64,000 nucleotides of DNA from assembly GCA_036785705.1 (NCBI GenBank), contig JAWUZG010000333.1, positions 186,001 through 250,000 of the forward strand, in the 5' to 3' direction. This document shows positions 44,601 through 56,024 of the stretch, piece after piece. The DNA is from Acanthornis magna. Taxonomy: Eukaryota; Chordata; Aves; Passeriformes; Acanthizidae. Position 1 is the stretch's first letter, and every line of letters starts with the position of its first letter. The notes beneath the pieces are model-generated. The model saw only the letters and a list, made by a program, of their open reading frames with translations, searched no databases and was not told the DNA's origin. The position numbers and the translations under genes were made by a program.

Positions 44601-46668
44601 ACTGAGAAACTATGTGTTTGATAAATCTCCCTTGTTATATCTTCTATAGCTGTAATGTTGTACTATGAAAATATAGAAGTAGTTAAGAAGCCAAAAGTTT
44701 GATTAGGGGATGTCATTTTCTGGTAACGCAGAGAGATGAAAACAGTAGTCGCCCACATTTCAGGAGAGTAATAGACTTCTGGCAGTGAATAATTTTCCTA
44801 TTGACTTAGGTGTTTGTAAATGTATGACTTAAAAAATACATTTAAAGAAAAAAAGCTGACTTCCTAGCATTCTGTGTTCTTGAAGTAAATACATACCTCT
44901 GTCTCTATTTAGTTTTCACATTTATGTTTTCTTTAGGCATCTATAGAAGGTTATGTTCCTAATGTTTTCCCAGGAGCACATAATCTGGTGAAGACATCCA
45001 AGGTTTTACTTTGCAATTCACCATTTCTCTTGAGTAATTCTGTACCCCTCACTGATGTTAGCCCTCTTTGCAAATAGTTCCTTACCTATGAAAATAAACT
45101 TGATGCTTCAGTAGTTGGGAGTAAGTGCTGTTTGATTCTGTTTAGGTACCTATTTTAAAGTGGAAAGTAGAAGTTAGGGAAGTACAATTCTTGGATTGCT
45201 CTCATAACTTTTGCCCTGGCATAGCTAGTTTCCCTCTCTTTCTCCATAAGATAGAAATGCTCTAATCTTTTTTTATATATTCTGTACTCTTGTGAAAAGA
45301 CACTAAAGGTTTTAGGAGTCCAAATGTTAGAGCAAGGCATTACTAACATTATTACAGTAACTGGCAGAGTAATAAGCAGCAGCATTTATCTATGAATTTT
45401 AATGCTTGGAAAGACCCTCTGAAAAAAAGAATTTCCACATAAAAATACATCTACTTTAATTAATTTTTCGGGATACAAATGAAATTGCTTTTGTTATGGC
45501 GAGTCTTCGTTATAATCAACTTCTTGAGAGAAGCATTTTGGGTTCTGCTGTTGTGTAAGCTTGGTTTTCCTTTGTGGGTAATAAAGATAACCTTTTGAAT
45601 AAAGCTTTGAGTTTCACAGTTAAAATTGACTGCTGTTAGAGGTTTATATTTAGGCAGTAATTAACTATTCTTGTTTAATATAAACAAGTTACAGTAACGA
45701 TTTACAAAAGTGTAGAAGCATTTTCATACTACGATATTGCCATTGTTATGCTATTAAGGAGATAATTTAGTTATACAACTGTAGTAATACTTGCAGTATT
45801 GAGAAAGTTAGACTTTATCTTTCAGTCCTATTGAGAACCTAGCTGGATTTCCTATGACGTGTTTGTATATGTGTATATTGCAGTATATAATATAATACAA
45901 TACTTGTTTATACACTGTAAGCTGTTTCAAAAGATGGAGTTTTTTAGCTTTAGAACATTATTTGGGGAATTTATTTTCCCCTCAGCTTTCTGGTCAGATA
46001 TTGTTGTATCTAACCAGTAGTCTTAAGTGCCCATGGTAACTTAGTGTGGCTCTTCTGCCACAGAAGGTGAGATTTTACACAATCTCCCTTAGTGCCCACT
46101 TGGATCCTTTGTAGAAGCTGTGCAGTTGCCTCTGGCATTTGGTCTCTTCAGGTCATTTGTGTGTGGTAGTTACTCATTTACTTAGGCACAAACAAAATTA
46201 TTCCAATAATTGCTGTTTCAGAGAAGTTTCTAGCTAGTGGGCTTTTAGATTTGTAGTTAAGCTGATGCTTTTTTCTTTTTCGTAGACAAGTCCATGTTTT
46301 GAAGTTTAACAGATGTGCCTTTTAAAGCTGACTGCCATATTTTCTGCCTTTGGCTAGGCCAAGCAGCTGATCAGCAGTATTAGACACTGTATTAGCTGAA
46401 AAGAAGCATGAGGAACTAGAGATGTTTGATTTCAAAACTCTCTCAAGATGATCGTGTACAGCCATGTATTTAATTTCTTTCTATTAAGCCATCCCCGTTG
46501 CTAAATTCTATTTTTTTTCAAGCCAATCCACCCCTCCACCTAATGGACCTTTACTGGATGATACTGACCCAGACTGTGGACTCCATCACTACAGCCTGCA
46601 CCTGGATCTGCATGGCAGAAGCTGCAGGTACCTGTGTGGAACATTCAATGGCCACTTCTGCAGAAAAG
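32532..46668 (+). CDS. FBXO15: FBXO15, F-box only protein 15 (eight coding exons, 3' end not found)
   Basis: Substrate-recognition subunit of SCF (SKP1-CUL1-F-box) ubiquitin ligases, known for expression in pluripotent cells. Coding exons: 32532-32551, 36398-36511, 37584-37688, 40232-40474, 40719-40928, 43087-43216, 45472-45554 and 46523-46668. Phases join throughout. The F-box is in exon 3 (MPSEMLLKVFSYLDPVSLL, GCVNKRFYDLA). Later exons match the family by LDPYTGLPFVSKEAM, VTVLWYGRDWLCLDILSTL, PGLLVGNWK, IAFVMAS, LLERSILGSA, LLDDTDPDCGLHHYSLHLDL and YLCGTFNGHF. Exon 7 has GG in place of the acceptor AG. The C-terminal part of the protein (roughly the last third in mammals) is not identified in the remaining 17 kb. 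All other splice sites are canonical, so the gene may be live with a non-canonical site, or recently damaged. Confidence 0.88.
32552..36397. other. FBXO15 intron 1
   Basis: AT-rich intron. It holds a 20-nt T run (33686-33705), the G/T tract listed separately, and a short tandem gaaaacttggg repeat (about 34927-34957). No other gene seen. Confidence 0.7.
34300..34556 (+). repeat. G/T-only low-complexity tract
   Basis: About 255 bp almost entirely of T and G (ttttgtttttgg, gttgttgtt). Only a few C or A bases interrupt it. Confidence 0.9.
36398..36511 (+). CDS. FBXO15: FBXO15 coding exon 2
   Basis: Acceptor caactag, donor gtgagt. Encodes a low-complexity N-terminal linker (RTFAARPGECSETKNAGIK, then PTIKPKPNACIE) before the F-box. 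Little family conservation; called from phase, open frame and position. Confidence 0.75.
37584..37688 (+). CDS. FBXO15: FBXO15 coding exon 3 (F-box)
   Basis: Acceptor ttcccag, donor gtaagg, 105 nt. Contains the F-box core MPSEMLLKVFSYLDPVSLL and the SKP1-facing second helix GCVNKRFYDLASD. Confidence 0.93.
40232..40474 (+). CDS. FBXO15: FBXO15 coding exon 4
   Basis: Acceptor attttcag, donor gtaagc, 243 nt. Reads LWLKLYSSAL, then KNPGYWKNESIFKQ and LDPYTGLPFVSKEAM, the FBXO15-specific stretch after the F-box. Confidence 0.92.
40719..40928 (+). CDS. FBXO15: FBXO15 coding exon 5
   Basis: Acceptor ataacag, donor gtgagt, 210 nt. Reads GLSWVIALKDKNGKEHVME, DTSVTVLWYGRDWL and LKLYGVTPLLLPL. Confidence 0.92.
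41121..41358 (+). mobile_element. ALV/EAV-like solo LTR (about 236 bp) in FBXO15 intron 5
   Basis: Bounded by a perfect 9-bp inverted repeat GGTGTGGCA / TGCCACACC; the LTR proper is likely TGTGGCA (41123) to TGCCACA (41356). AATAAA at about 41258 is followed by ccatttgccgtccaccacattggtgt, of which caccacattggtgt is the hallmark of avian alpharetrovirus R/U5. No target duplication could be recognised. It has no internal region, so it is a solo LTR. Confidence 0.85.
42225..42445 (+). mobile_element. CR1 LINE 3' fragment
   Basis: Degraded CR1 tail: ttaggaagaagctttttactgtgag, gagacactagagcagg and ggaggtcgtggatgc followed by ccatccctgg. Intronic in FBXO15. Confidence 0.85.
43087..43216 (+). CDS. 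FBXO15: FBXO15 coding exon 6
   Basis: Acceptor tttccaaag, donor gtaaga, 130 nt. Reads PRRFALIAEYSLANVTES, then ELVQLFSLNPGLLVGNWK. Ends in phase 0, which requires exon 7 before exon 8. Confidence 0.9.
45472..45554 (+). CDS. FBXO15: FBXO15 coding exon 7 (acceptor AG replaced by GG)
   Basis: 83 nt reading DTNEIAFVMASLRYNQLLER then SILGSAVV, matching the family block ELAFVMANL..LVERS.LGSA. Its length and phase (0 in, 2 out) exactly join exons 6 and 8, so it is a true exon. The donor is gtaagc, but the preceding bases are aatttttcgg, with GG (45470-45471) where AG is expected. This is a one-base change from a good acceptor (tttttcag). It may be a rare GT-GG intron, a loss-of-function mutation, or a sequencing error. 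Confidence 0.82.
46523..46668 (+). CDS. FBXO15: FBXO15 coding exon 8
   Basis: Acceptor tttttcaag, donor gtaaag, 146 nt. Reads PPPNGPLLDDTDPDCGLHHY then SLHLDLHGRSCRYLCGTFNG. Ends in phase 1; the next exon was not found. Confidence 0.88.
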
Positions 46669-47149
46669 GTAAAGTTGATGGAACAATAATGTCTGCTTTA
46701 GAAATGATCCCTGCTGCCATGTCTTCTTATATCCAGTGTCTCTGTTTTAAGGGGAGAAACTGAAATGGAATTTTAAGAGTAAGTGATCTCTCTGTTTGTT
46801 GTGTGGCTTCTTTATATCTGCATGGCAATTTGTGCGGTGTGCTCAGCCTGCTCTGTCACATTGACAGTGTCAGGCCTGGGACACAAATTTTGCAGATTGT
46901 CAGGGTCTTTTCTTTTGCTTCACTGCAGCATTAATAATGCAGTGGCACAGGTTTTGGTGCAGGTTGATGTTTCTTCCACTTGTATTTTATAAAGGAGAGA
47001 CAATTTGTCCTCATACGTTTTGGAGGCTTGTTTCGGTAGAATTCTCCTCGAGTATACTTTGGGTGCACTGACAGATTAAATATATAAATATATTTGTAGA
47101 AGTTACTGTGAACTTTAAGAACTTTAAGATGGATAGACCTCCAGCATAG

Positions 47150-47480
47150 ACCTCCATGGGCTGCAGGGGGACAGCCAGCCTCACCATGAGATGCAGGGGA
47201 ATCTCTACTCCGGTGCCTCTTTTTTCACTGACTCGAGTGTCTGCAGGGCTGTTTCTCTCGTTCTTACGCCTTTGTCTGGCTGCAATTGTGCAGGTTTTTT
47301 TACCCCCCTTCTTAAATCTGTTATCCCAGAGGCACTACCACCATTGCTGATGGGCTTGTCCTTGGCCAATGGTGGATTTTTGGAGCTGGCATTTGCAGTG
47401 TTCAACATAGGGGAAGCTTCTGGCAGCTTCTCACAGAAGCTGTCCTTGTAGCCCCTCTGCTATCAAAACCTGGTCACACA
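47150..47480 (+). repeat. Probable dispersed avian repeat remnant (unclassified)
   Basis: The text gggctgcagggggacagcc through cttctcacagaagctgtcc looks like a commonly repeated avian sequence I have seen in several contexts, but I cannot name the family. No coding role is evident. Confidence 0.35.
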
Positions 47481-48660
47481 AACCCAACACAGTTACAAAG
47501 GCCTGCTGTGATTCTCTATCAGAATGAAGCATGTTAGGATCCTTGTCCTGAAAAATCCAGAGTGGCTCTACTCGCCTGACATGCCTTGCTCCAGGACAGT
47601 GAAACTTGTAAACGTGCATTGGAAACATGACAGCTGTGACACTGTTGTGTTTCTGCCCTGCGGTCTTCAGGTGTTTCAAGGAAAAAGTGATGCTTTCTTA
47701 GCCTGTTTGCTGGAGTTGTGTGGTACCAAGACACTGTCTTACTTCCATGCAGAGAGTTCTAGGGTAAGGTCTTAAAATTGTTTTTCTGAGGTGTGGAGAG
47801 CAACTGAAGTTAAAGTACAGTGGATTGCTTGTACTTCAGGATTGCTTTCTTGTGTACGCTGGAAGTCTTTATTCTCAAAGAGAATTTTTATTAGCATGTC
47901 AGCTGTGGGTACTTCCTCTGTCCTTATTTTATTGTAGTTTGGCTGATTTTATCCAGATCTGTTAGGAAAACAAAGGTTTTCAACCTTTCCCTGTTGCTGT
48001 CAGGGAAACACTCCCCTGACTCCCTGTCAGGAGTGTTTTAAACCCATCACTGCCTTTGGCAGGAAGCTGAAGGTCTCACAGTTATAATGTTTGCGTGAGC
48101 TTCCTCAGCAGTATCACTGTTGGGATAGGTTGGTTGGGGAGTGCCAGTGCTGGAAAAGGCTGGAGTGTGGACTGCTTTTAGCACCAGAGATGTCAGTGAA
48201 TGCATGTGAGAAAAGGCCTCAGAAGCCAGAAACCTACTGTCAACTTAGCAGGGAACGGCCTTGGGCTTTCCAGTGCTCTGGGAGGTGGGACAAACCTCAC
48301 AGATGGGACATGTCCTCCTTGTTCAGTCCAGACAATCTGCGTCGGAAAAATGACTTCATTCACACAAATCTTCCTCATGAAATAAAGATCTGATGTAGTA
48401 AACCCAGTGACTGAACTGCATCAGAGCTTTATTTCATGATAGGGTGAGTCGTTATTGATGATGTGATGATTTTTATGTCATGATGTATTACGAATGGGTT
48501 TAAACACAGAAGAGCAAAGATAGCTAGATCTCTGTGAATAAAATGGATTGAACCCAGAAAGGTTTGAAATATAGCAAAAAAAAAAAAAAAGGTTAAAACC
48601 AAACGAGGTTAGATGTTGCTGCCAAAAAATCGATATATTTTATGTAACAGTAAAAAAGGC

Positions 48661-48818
48661 AAAGAGAAAGAAGGAAAGGAAGAAGGAAGGAAAGAAAGAG
48701 AGAAAGAAAGAGGGAAAGATAGAAAGATAGAAAGAAAGAGAAGAAAGAGAAGAAAGAGAAGAAAGAGAGAGAGAAAGAGAAAGAAAGAAAGAAAAAGAGA
48801 GAAAGAAAGAAGGAAGAG
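48661..48818 (+). repeat. Polypurine (GAAA/GGAA)n tract
   Basis: 158 bp of purines on the plus strand interrupted only by T at 48720 and 48728. Mirror-symmetric stretches could form triplex (H-) DNA. Apparent lysine/arginine-rich and serine/phenylalanine-rich open frames here are artefacts. Confidence 0.92.
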
Positions 48819-49884
48819 TAGGGCAGTTGGGCTCCTCTGTCTGCACAGCCTCGGACCAGAGGCTTTTTCACTACACACCCAAAACCTCTCTTCCCCCCAC
48901 CCTTTGGTGTCAGGGTCTGTGCTGGCCTGGCAGCTGATAGCCCTGGGGCTATGGTCTCTACCCCAAAGGTGCTAAACTTGACCCCTCTGTGAATGTGTTC
49001 TTTTCCTCCAGCCCGGAGTTTTTACTTTATCTTATCTCCATCAGCGCACAGTTCAGAGCTCCATTCAGGGTTTTGGTGGTTTGCTCTGCAGCTTTTCTGT
49101 ACAGTTCTGTACAGTTTTTTTGTACAGTTTTGCTACAATAGCCAAAAGTCCTTCATGAAGATGTTTAAGCCATAAATTATAACATTTCAGTCTCCGATGT
49201 GATTTGAAGCCACCATTGATTTAACTGGTGGTCTTGTCCTTTGCTATCCTGTAAGGGGAGTAACTTGTATCAGATATGATAGAGCATATGGTGTCCATTC
49301 CCTGCCTCACCTATCCTTGCTTGTCCCTTGTGCAGAGGGGCTGCATGATATTGGTTATCCCCCCAAAAATAGAGCAAATGCTCTACACATCGCTTTCCAG
49401 GCCTTTCATTGCCACTGAAGTCCAACAAAATTTTGGTATCTAGAGGTATGTGCTCTAACCCAGAAAGCAGCACCAAAGCTGATTATTATTTGGTGAAATT
49501 TATTTATTTTTCTTCAGAAAATATTTAGTCTCAATGACTTTGCAAACAGCTTGCTGTTTGCATTTGGGGGATAAAAAGAAGAAGCGATCCTCAAGAGAGC
49601 AATATCAGATTATTTGTTAAGGAAAAAGCTTTAATACTTGTTAATTGCATGATTTAGAGTCTTCTGTCATTATCATAGTTGTTTAAAGACAAGTCTTTCC
49701 CTTTAAGTAGTGCAAACCCCCCCAGTTTTTAAAAATCCATTCCTTAAAAAGCAAACAAAAAACCACCTTGCTTCTCCTGAGGGCAAGGCAATGCCACATC
49801 AAAAGAAGGTGGATAATGAGAGAACATAGGATGTAATGTTGAAATTTGAAAAAACAATCCAAAAAACGTTCCGCTGACTGAGCT

Positions 49885-50190
49885 ATGTGTTGAGCCTGGA
49901 GACAGGAAGGCTCAGGGGCAATTTTATCACTGTGTATAAATACCTAATTAGAGAGAATGAAAATGGTGGAGCTATACTCTTCTCAGCAGTGCCCACTGAT
50001 GGTACAGGAGGCAATGGGCAGAAATAAAAACCCCATGAAGTTCCATCCGAACAAAAGAAAAAGCTTTTTCTCTCTTAGGGTGATCAGCTACTGGAAAAGG
50101 TTGTATAAAGTCTCCATCTGTGGAGATACTCAAGACCTGATGGGGCACGGTCCTGGGCAGCCTGCTCTAGGCAGCCTGTCTGAGCAGGGG
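49885..50190 (+). mobile_element. CR1 LINE 3' fragment
   Basis: Recognisable CR1 blocks in order: gagcctggagacaggaaggctcagg, tcactgtgtataaatacct, cagtgcccactgatgg, gttccatccgaacaaaag and tcctgggcagcctgctctagg. Strongly diverged. Confidence 0.87.
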
Positions 50191-53100
50191 CAGAAGCTCT
50201 CTCCAGCCGTCTTCAATGTTTTTGTGAATTGCATTGGAATTCACTGTGTGCAAAAGATGCGAACTGTCCATACCATGTAGGGTGGGTAATTGCTTAGGAG
50301 GTAAGCAGCTGGTTTTCAACACTTTTTCAGACTTTCTGAGGTGCAGGGACTTGCATGAAGTTAGGCTCTGAGAAAGTTTCCTTGCTACGAACTTCTGCAT
50401 GTGGCACATGTCCCTGAATTCATACCAGAGTCCTCCCAGTGGAGGAGCATGTTGTGATACAGAGCATATTGCAGGCTCTGTACAATGTTGTCGAGGCTGG
50501 TTGGGCTCTCTAGAATGAGAAGCTCTGGTTTTCCATGGGTGTGCAGGTTGGTCTGAGCTTGGTCTTCCAAATATTATCATGCAGCTGAAAACAGAGATCT
50601 ATGCTCAACAGATGGTCAGAGAGCACATCTTTGGGTTTTTTTTAACCCATACTTATAGATTCCCCAAATAAGTATTTGGAAGGTTTGAGCTAAGGCCTGA
50701 ATCAACTCATACCTTCCTTTCAATACAGATCATATGCTTAATTCTTAGAGAGCTTTATAAGTAGTGGTTTCAGAGAAATTAGTAGTTCTGTACACATAAG
50801 CTTGTTGGCATCTTTTCCAATATAATTGTTGGTATTTTAATACGGTACTGCTTTGGAGTGGGACAGGACTAAACCACATCAAATACATGCTCTATTTGCC
50901 CAAATGAGTTTATTCCTGCAGCTTTTTTTGGTTGTTTGTTTGTTAATTTTTTTCTTTTTCTTTTTTTCTTCTGATGAATAGCTAACTACTAGCAGACCAA
51001 CATTCTTAGTAGAAGCTTATATCAACCTCAATTTTTGTCATTTTGGCTTTTAGTCATCATAATGTTATCTTCTGCAGTTGTTTTAATGAAAACACAGCAC
51101 ATCCTGTCCAGACTTAAAAAAACATTCTCTCAATGAAAGATTTGGTGCAGAATGTTCTTTCTACAGATTTATATCACTATTCATACTTCTAAACAAATAT
51201 TTACCTTACAATGAGATTCATTCTGAGAGCTTCTAAACACATATTGTTTTTCAGGCAGAATCTAGTAAAGGAGAGAAATATAATTTCTAAGTGCTAAAAT
51301 GCATACCAGCATATACAAACCAATAACCAGCCCAGTATGATCTGAAGAAATGACTTCCCCCTATACAGTGCATGTTCTTTAAAGAGAGCAACCACTGCTT
51401 TCTTGCTCATTGTAATTCACACTGCGTCCAGCACTACTGGAAAACTAATGAAAATGCTGGGAGTATAAGGCTTTATTTTACTGTTGAGAATTCTCAGTGG
51501 TTACAGTATTATGTTGTGCCTAATTCTCCTGGTACCCCATTTTTTTAACGGTGATTGCTATTTTCAACCCAGTGATCCATTTCATGCATTAGCCCCCTAA
51601 GAGCTGGATGTACCATGTAGCACAAAGGAGCTTTCAGAGCAAAATGCTTTTACTGGATAATTTGTAAACAGGAAAAATCTGCTCAATCAGTTAGAAATCT
51701 TATAAGCAGAGGCTCACTGGCATGGAAATCTGGGAAGCAGAGCCTTTTAAGTCCACCTCAAGGAAGATCAAAGTGAAAGAATAAAGGGAGGAGGTGCTGG
51801 TTTAATTTTTTCATCTGAGACTGCATGATATGAAGTGATGCAACTGTTGCCATAGTAAAGTTATATCGAATTGACTACAAGCCAGTCAACACCACTGTGT
51901 AATATTCCCCCCCACCCCCACAAGCAAAGCAGGATAAACACTTCTTGATTGATTTTGTTTTCCCCCTTATAATAAGAAATTATAGGAACTGATTTTAGAA
52001 CTCTCTTAAAACTATAATTGCCAGCAGTGAAAAGTCAGCTAATATTTTTTGGATTGGGGCATACTGTTTCAGATACTGTTTCAGCTATAATTCATCTTTT
52101 TCTCAAAATTGTCATTCATGAAGCACCTTCAGTTGTCAACTGTGAGATAAAGGAGTCATCTGCTCAGTTAACTGGGGGAGTATTAAAATATGGAAGATAA
52201 TACCACTAGAATATTTTAAATGGTATCTATACACATCTGTTTAAGTTTTGGCAGAATTTACTTTCATCCTTGCCTTGTTACTCAAGTGTAATTTATAATG
52301 CATCTGAAGAATTCCGTTATCTCCCTCTCTACTTCACCCAGCATATGCATACATGCAGGCATTGAGAGACCAGGAAATATCATGTCATGGCCTCTGTTAC
52401 ACAGTGTCTAATTTTACAGGATGTCTAGGAGGGTGTGGCAATAAAATGTGGTGGCTATAAAATAAAAAATAACTTCTGGTTGTGTTAGTGTTCATATTTG
52501 CGTGGTTCAGGAGTTCAGTTGAGATTATACAGTGGGGTCAATATCTGAAGTGTTGCTACACTGTCAAAGCCATTAAAACATCAAACAAATTTGAATTCCT
52601 GTGACCAGAGCAGCCAGACACACAGAGGCTCATCGATATTAAGATCTATTTCTAACAGTGCCCTCCTGCTGTGTAGGAGGTGAGGGGCGACAGCCTTATT
52701 CAGAGGCCTTCTTTTACTTCAGAGGTTCTTAATTTCTTCTTGTTGCAGCACTTGAAAACTTTGAGGAACACCTTAGGGGCCAGATGCTGCAGTGTGAACC
52801 GAAACTTCCACCTCCACTTGAGAGTGTTGAGTGCCCCAGCTGACCTCCAGGTGCTGTTTTCTGTCAGCTGCTGTGCCTGTGCCATGTCTGCTGCTCTCCA
52901 GGGTTGTTTGAGAAGCACAGTGCATCTCTCGTGGCTCTCAATTGTGACTAATCTTGCTTCAGGCAACTGATACCCTCACTAATGCGATTTGCTCTTTCAA
53001 CTCTTCCGGAGAGGCAGGTGTACTTTAAGGGACTTTATTTTATTTGAAAGGGCTTCATGTGCTTATTTTGTGCTGTTGCTTTAGAGGGGGGAGGAGGCAA

Positions 53101-55991
53101 ATTGGATAAGCGTTTCTTGCCCACTGAGGGCAAGGGATGCTGATGTTGCTCCTAAACTTGCTGAAGAACTATCTCCCTCATGGCTGTATGGCACAGACAG
53201 GCTTCTCCATCAATGCTGAAGGCTTGGCCGTGGCAGGAGGGTTGACCATGGCCATTATTTTGGAGAATAGGTGGTGCCCTCTATGCCTAAAACCTGTCTT
53301 TGTTTGTCCCAAATATCCAGGTTGAAAATAGATGAGTGATTAACTTTTTTAAAATGAAAACTGCAGCAATCTCCTTCCTACATCATTAGCTGTCTGAGAA
53401 ATCACAGGTGTTCTCTATTTTTGCTATGAAGTTATGCAGGTGTTAAACTTGCCTGGTTTTGTGATAGAGCTAAGTATCTTAAATCAGCAACAAGCTGAAC
53501 TCCCTGCTTGCAATTGGCCCCAAGACTTTGAATTTGATTGGATACTTTAAAGGGAGCAGGCTTTAAGAACAGCTTTCTTGTGTTAGAAGCTTAGAATCCA
53601 CTTAAAAGATGAGAAACAAGAAATAAAAGCAATAAAAATATTATTTGAAGGGAGCCTGGGAGAAGTGGAACAGCTGTAGATACTTGTGGCCCATCCCATC
53701 GTTCAGAGAGTGCAGTGTGACACAGCAACAGCGAAGCCCTAGAAAATTAAATGCTGCTCATTGATGTGCACAGGAAAGTGCAGATTTGAAAATTTCACAA
53801 ATAAGCAGTGGACATCCTTATCCTTGGCAAACTGGGAAGCAAAAGCTCAGGGGTATAGAGAGAAATGAGAACAGGCCAGAGAGCACTTGGTGGTGAAAGA
53901 GCCTTTGTGAGTGGAGAGAGCAGGAGAAACCAAAGTGAGCCCAAAAAGTCAGGTGGCCTGGTCACAGTGATGCAGCTAGGATCCCCCACAGCATCATGTG
54001 GAAATGGATAGGAGTGAGGAACAACCTCATTTGTAAAAGGTAAGACTTATTCTTGCAGCCTGTTGTAGCTAAAAAAGTTTTTTTATTGTTTAAGTCTGCA
54101 CACACACAGAGATAAGTTTCTGCTGTGAAAGTGTATGAATATGCTTGAAAAATTGGTCAACCTGAGTGTTTGCTGTTTCATTTCATTTAAAACAAATGTC
54201 TAGTAAATAACTTTTCCTTATTTTTTCTTTACCTCTTTATTAGAGACAGCTCTGGTTAGCTGTGGTTTATTAGCTGTGGTTTATTAGCTGTGGTTATTCA
54301 GATGTCCCCTTTCTTCGCTAGCTGATGTTTTTCTGCATTCTCTGAAAGCATGTCAGAGTGCTGCAGCGTTCAATTGCTTTTGACAAGGAATGTTGATTCT
54401 CCTTATGTCCTCCACCCTCATATAAAAATAAGGCTTTGGTAGTCAGCAGTGTCCCTGGGGAGGCCTTGTTCTGCAAAATATAGAAGAGATTGAGGTGATT
54501 GGTAAGGGGGTGGTGTGGTACCATCTTCATTCTGCTGCCATGTTATCTACTGAAGAGCTTTCTTATTAAGGCATTGGCCTGATATGTTTATGCTAGTGAG
54601 GTAGGAATTAGAAAAACTGTTGTTGAAGAAGCATCTGTCAGCTGAGTTGCACTGACTTATCACTATTGATTAGCCAGTGCTTATCGTTATGTCTATCGAC
54701 TGCTTTTGTGGTCTGGCATTTTTAAGGGATTGTTTTCTTTTATGGCATCCTCTGGCTGTTACCAGTAAGACAAAGCCTCCTGTATTTCAAATGAGCTCAC
54801 TCATTATTTTTCATTGTATTTTCTATTACAACCATTATCTTAGATCATGTAGATGTAATAGAAACAATGTTTATAGGAAACAGTTCAATCTCTATGAAAA
54901 GGAAACCTTTCTAGATTCTACCCTATGAGAAAGAAAGATTGTTGTTCTTTTAAGGAGATAAAATGGGAAAAAAATAACAGGCCACAAATAAAGCATGTGT
55001 TACAGAAAGAGCACCATATCTCGTACTTCTTTAAGGCAAAATTTGGCCCCTTAATTTACATAATAAGAATGTAACCAGAGTAGCACCACCAACATCAATG
55101 TTACGCTGGGCTGACTCTGGATCAGAACTGCACACAAAAATTTAGCCTTCTTGTGAGCAAGTGGTGAAGGTAATGTGGAATATGCGTATTATTGGTGGGC
55201 TCTGTTTGTCTTGATGGTTGAGATTATATTTTCAAGATTATGGAGGGCCTTTGTGTAAAGAGCCTACTGCCCCTCTCCTGCCAAGGATTTTCTCTGCTCC
55301 TTTTCCTAGTATTTTGCTAACTTTTACAAAGGCGGAATACATGGAGTTGACATTTTCACCACTAAACCTTAGTGGATTCAATGCTCATATTCTAGCCTTG
55401 TGTTTGGAGGAAAAAACCCAAAAACTTAAAAAAAAAAAAAAAAAAAAGTTAGATGTCTCTTTCCTGATTATTGATGAGAGCTGTATTTTGGGTGATAAAA
55501 TACAGAGGAGATGCAAAGGTTGCTTCATCAGAAGAAAACAGCAGGAGCAAGTCTCTTGAGGATTGCCCCCCTCTGTAGCTGTTGCAGAGAAAGCAGACCT
55601 TGATAAACCCTGTGCACAGGTCAGAGCTTTCTCCAAGCCTGAGAATTACTAATGGGAATCCATTTTTCCCTCTAGAGATAGCCAAAGGAGGAATGGGCTG
55701 ACTGGCTATTAAATGAATGTGGCTTTAAATGTAGACAGGCATTTAAAGCCTTCTGCCATACAAATTAGAATTTCTGCTTACGGAATCACATTTTCATGGA
55801 ATATTTTTCATATGAAAATGCGGTTAGCCTAAACCCTCCACTTTCAGACAGTGTTTAGAAAGAAGTGTTATGCTCCTAGAAAGGAAAAGAAATGCTGTTC
55901 TTTTCATTATGCACTTTAACTTTTCAGTGTCTTTATGCATTCACTTTTATTTATTATTGCAGGTGAAAATGATGTCTCTCTCTTTTTTTTT

Positions 55992-56024
<33 letters not shown>

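Noticed and set aside
48609..48975. Lys/Arg-rich and Ser/Phe-rich frames
   Set aside because: They arise from the GAAA/GGAA polypurine tract and have no splice or start context.
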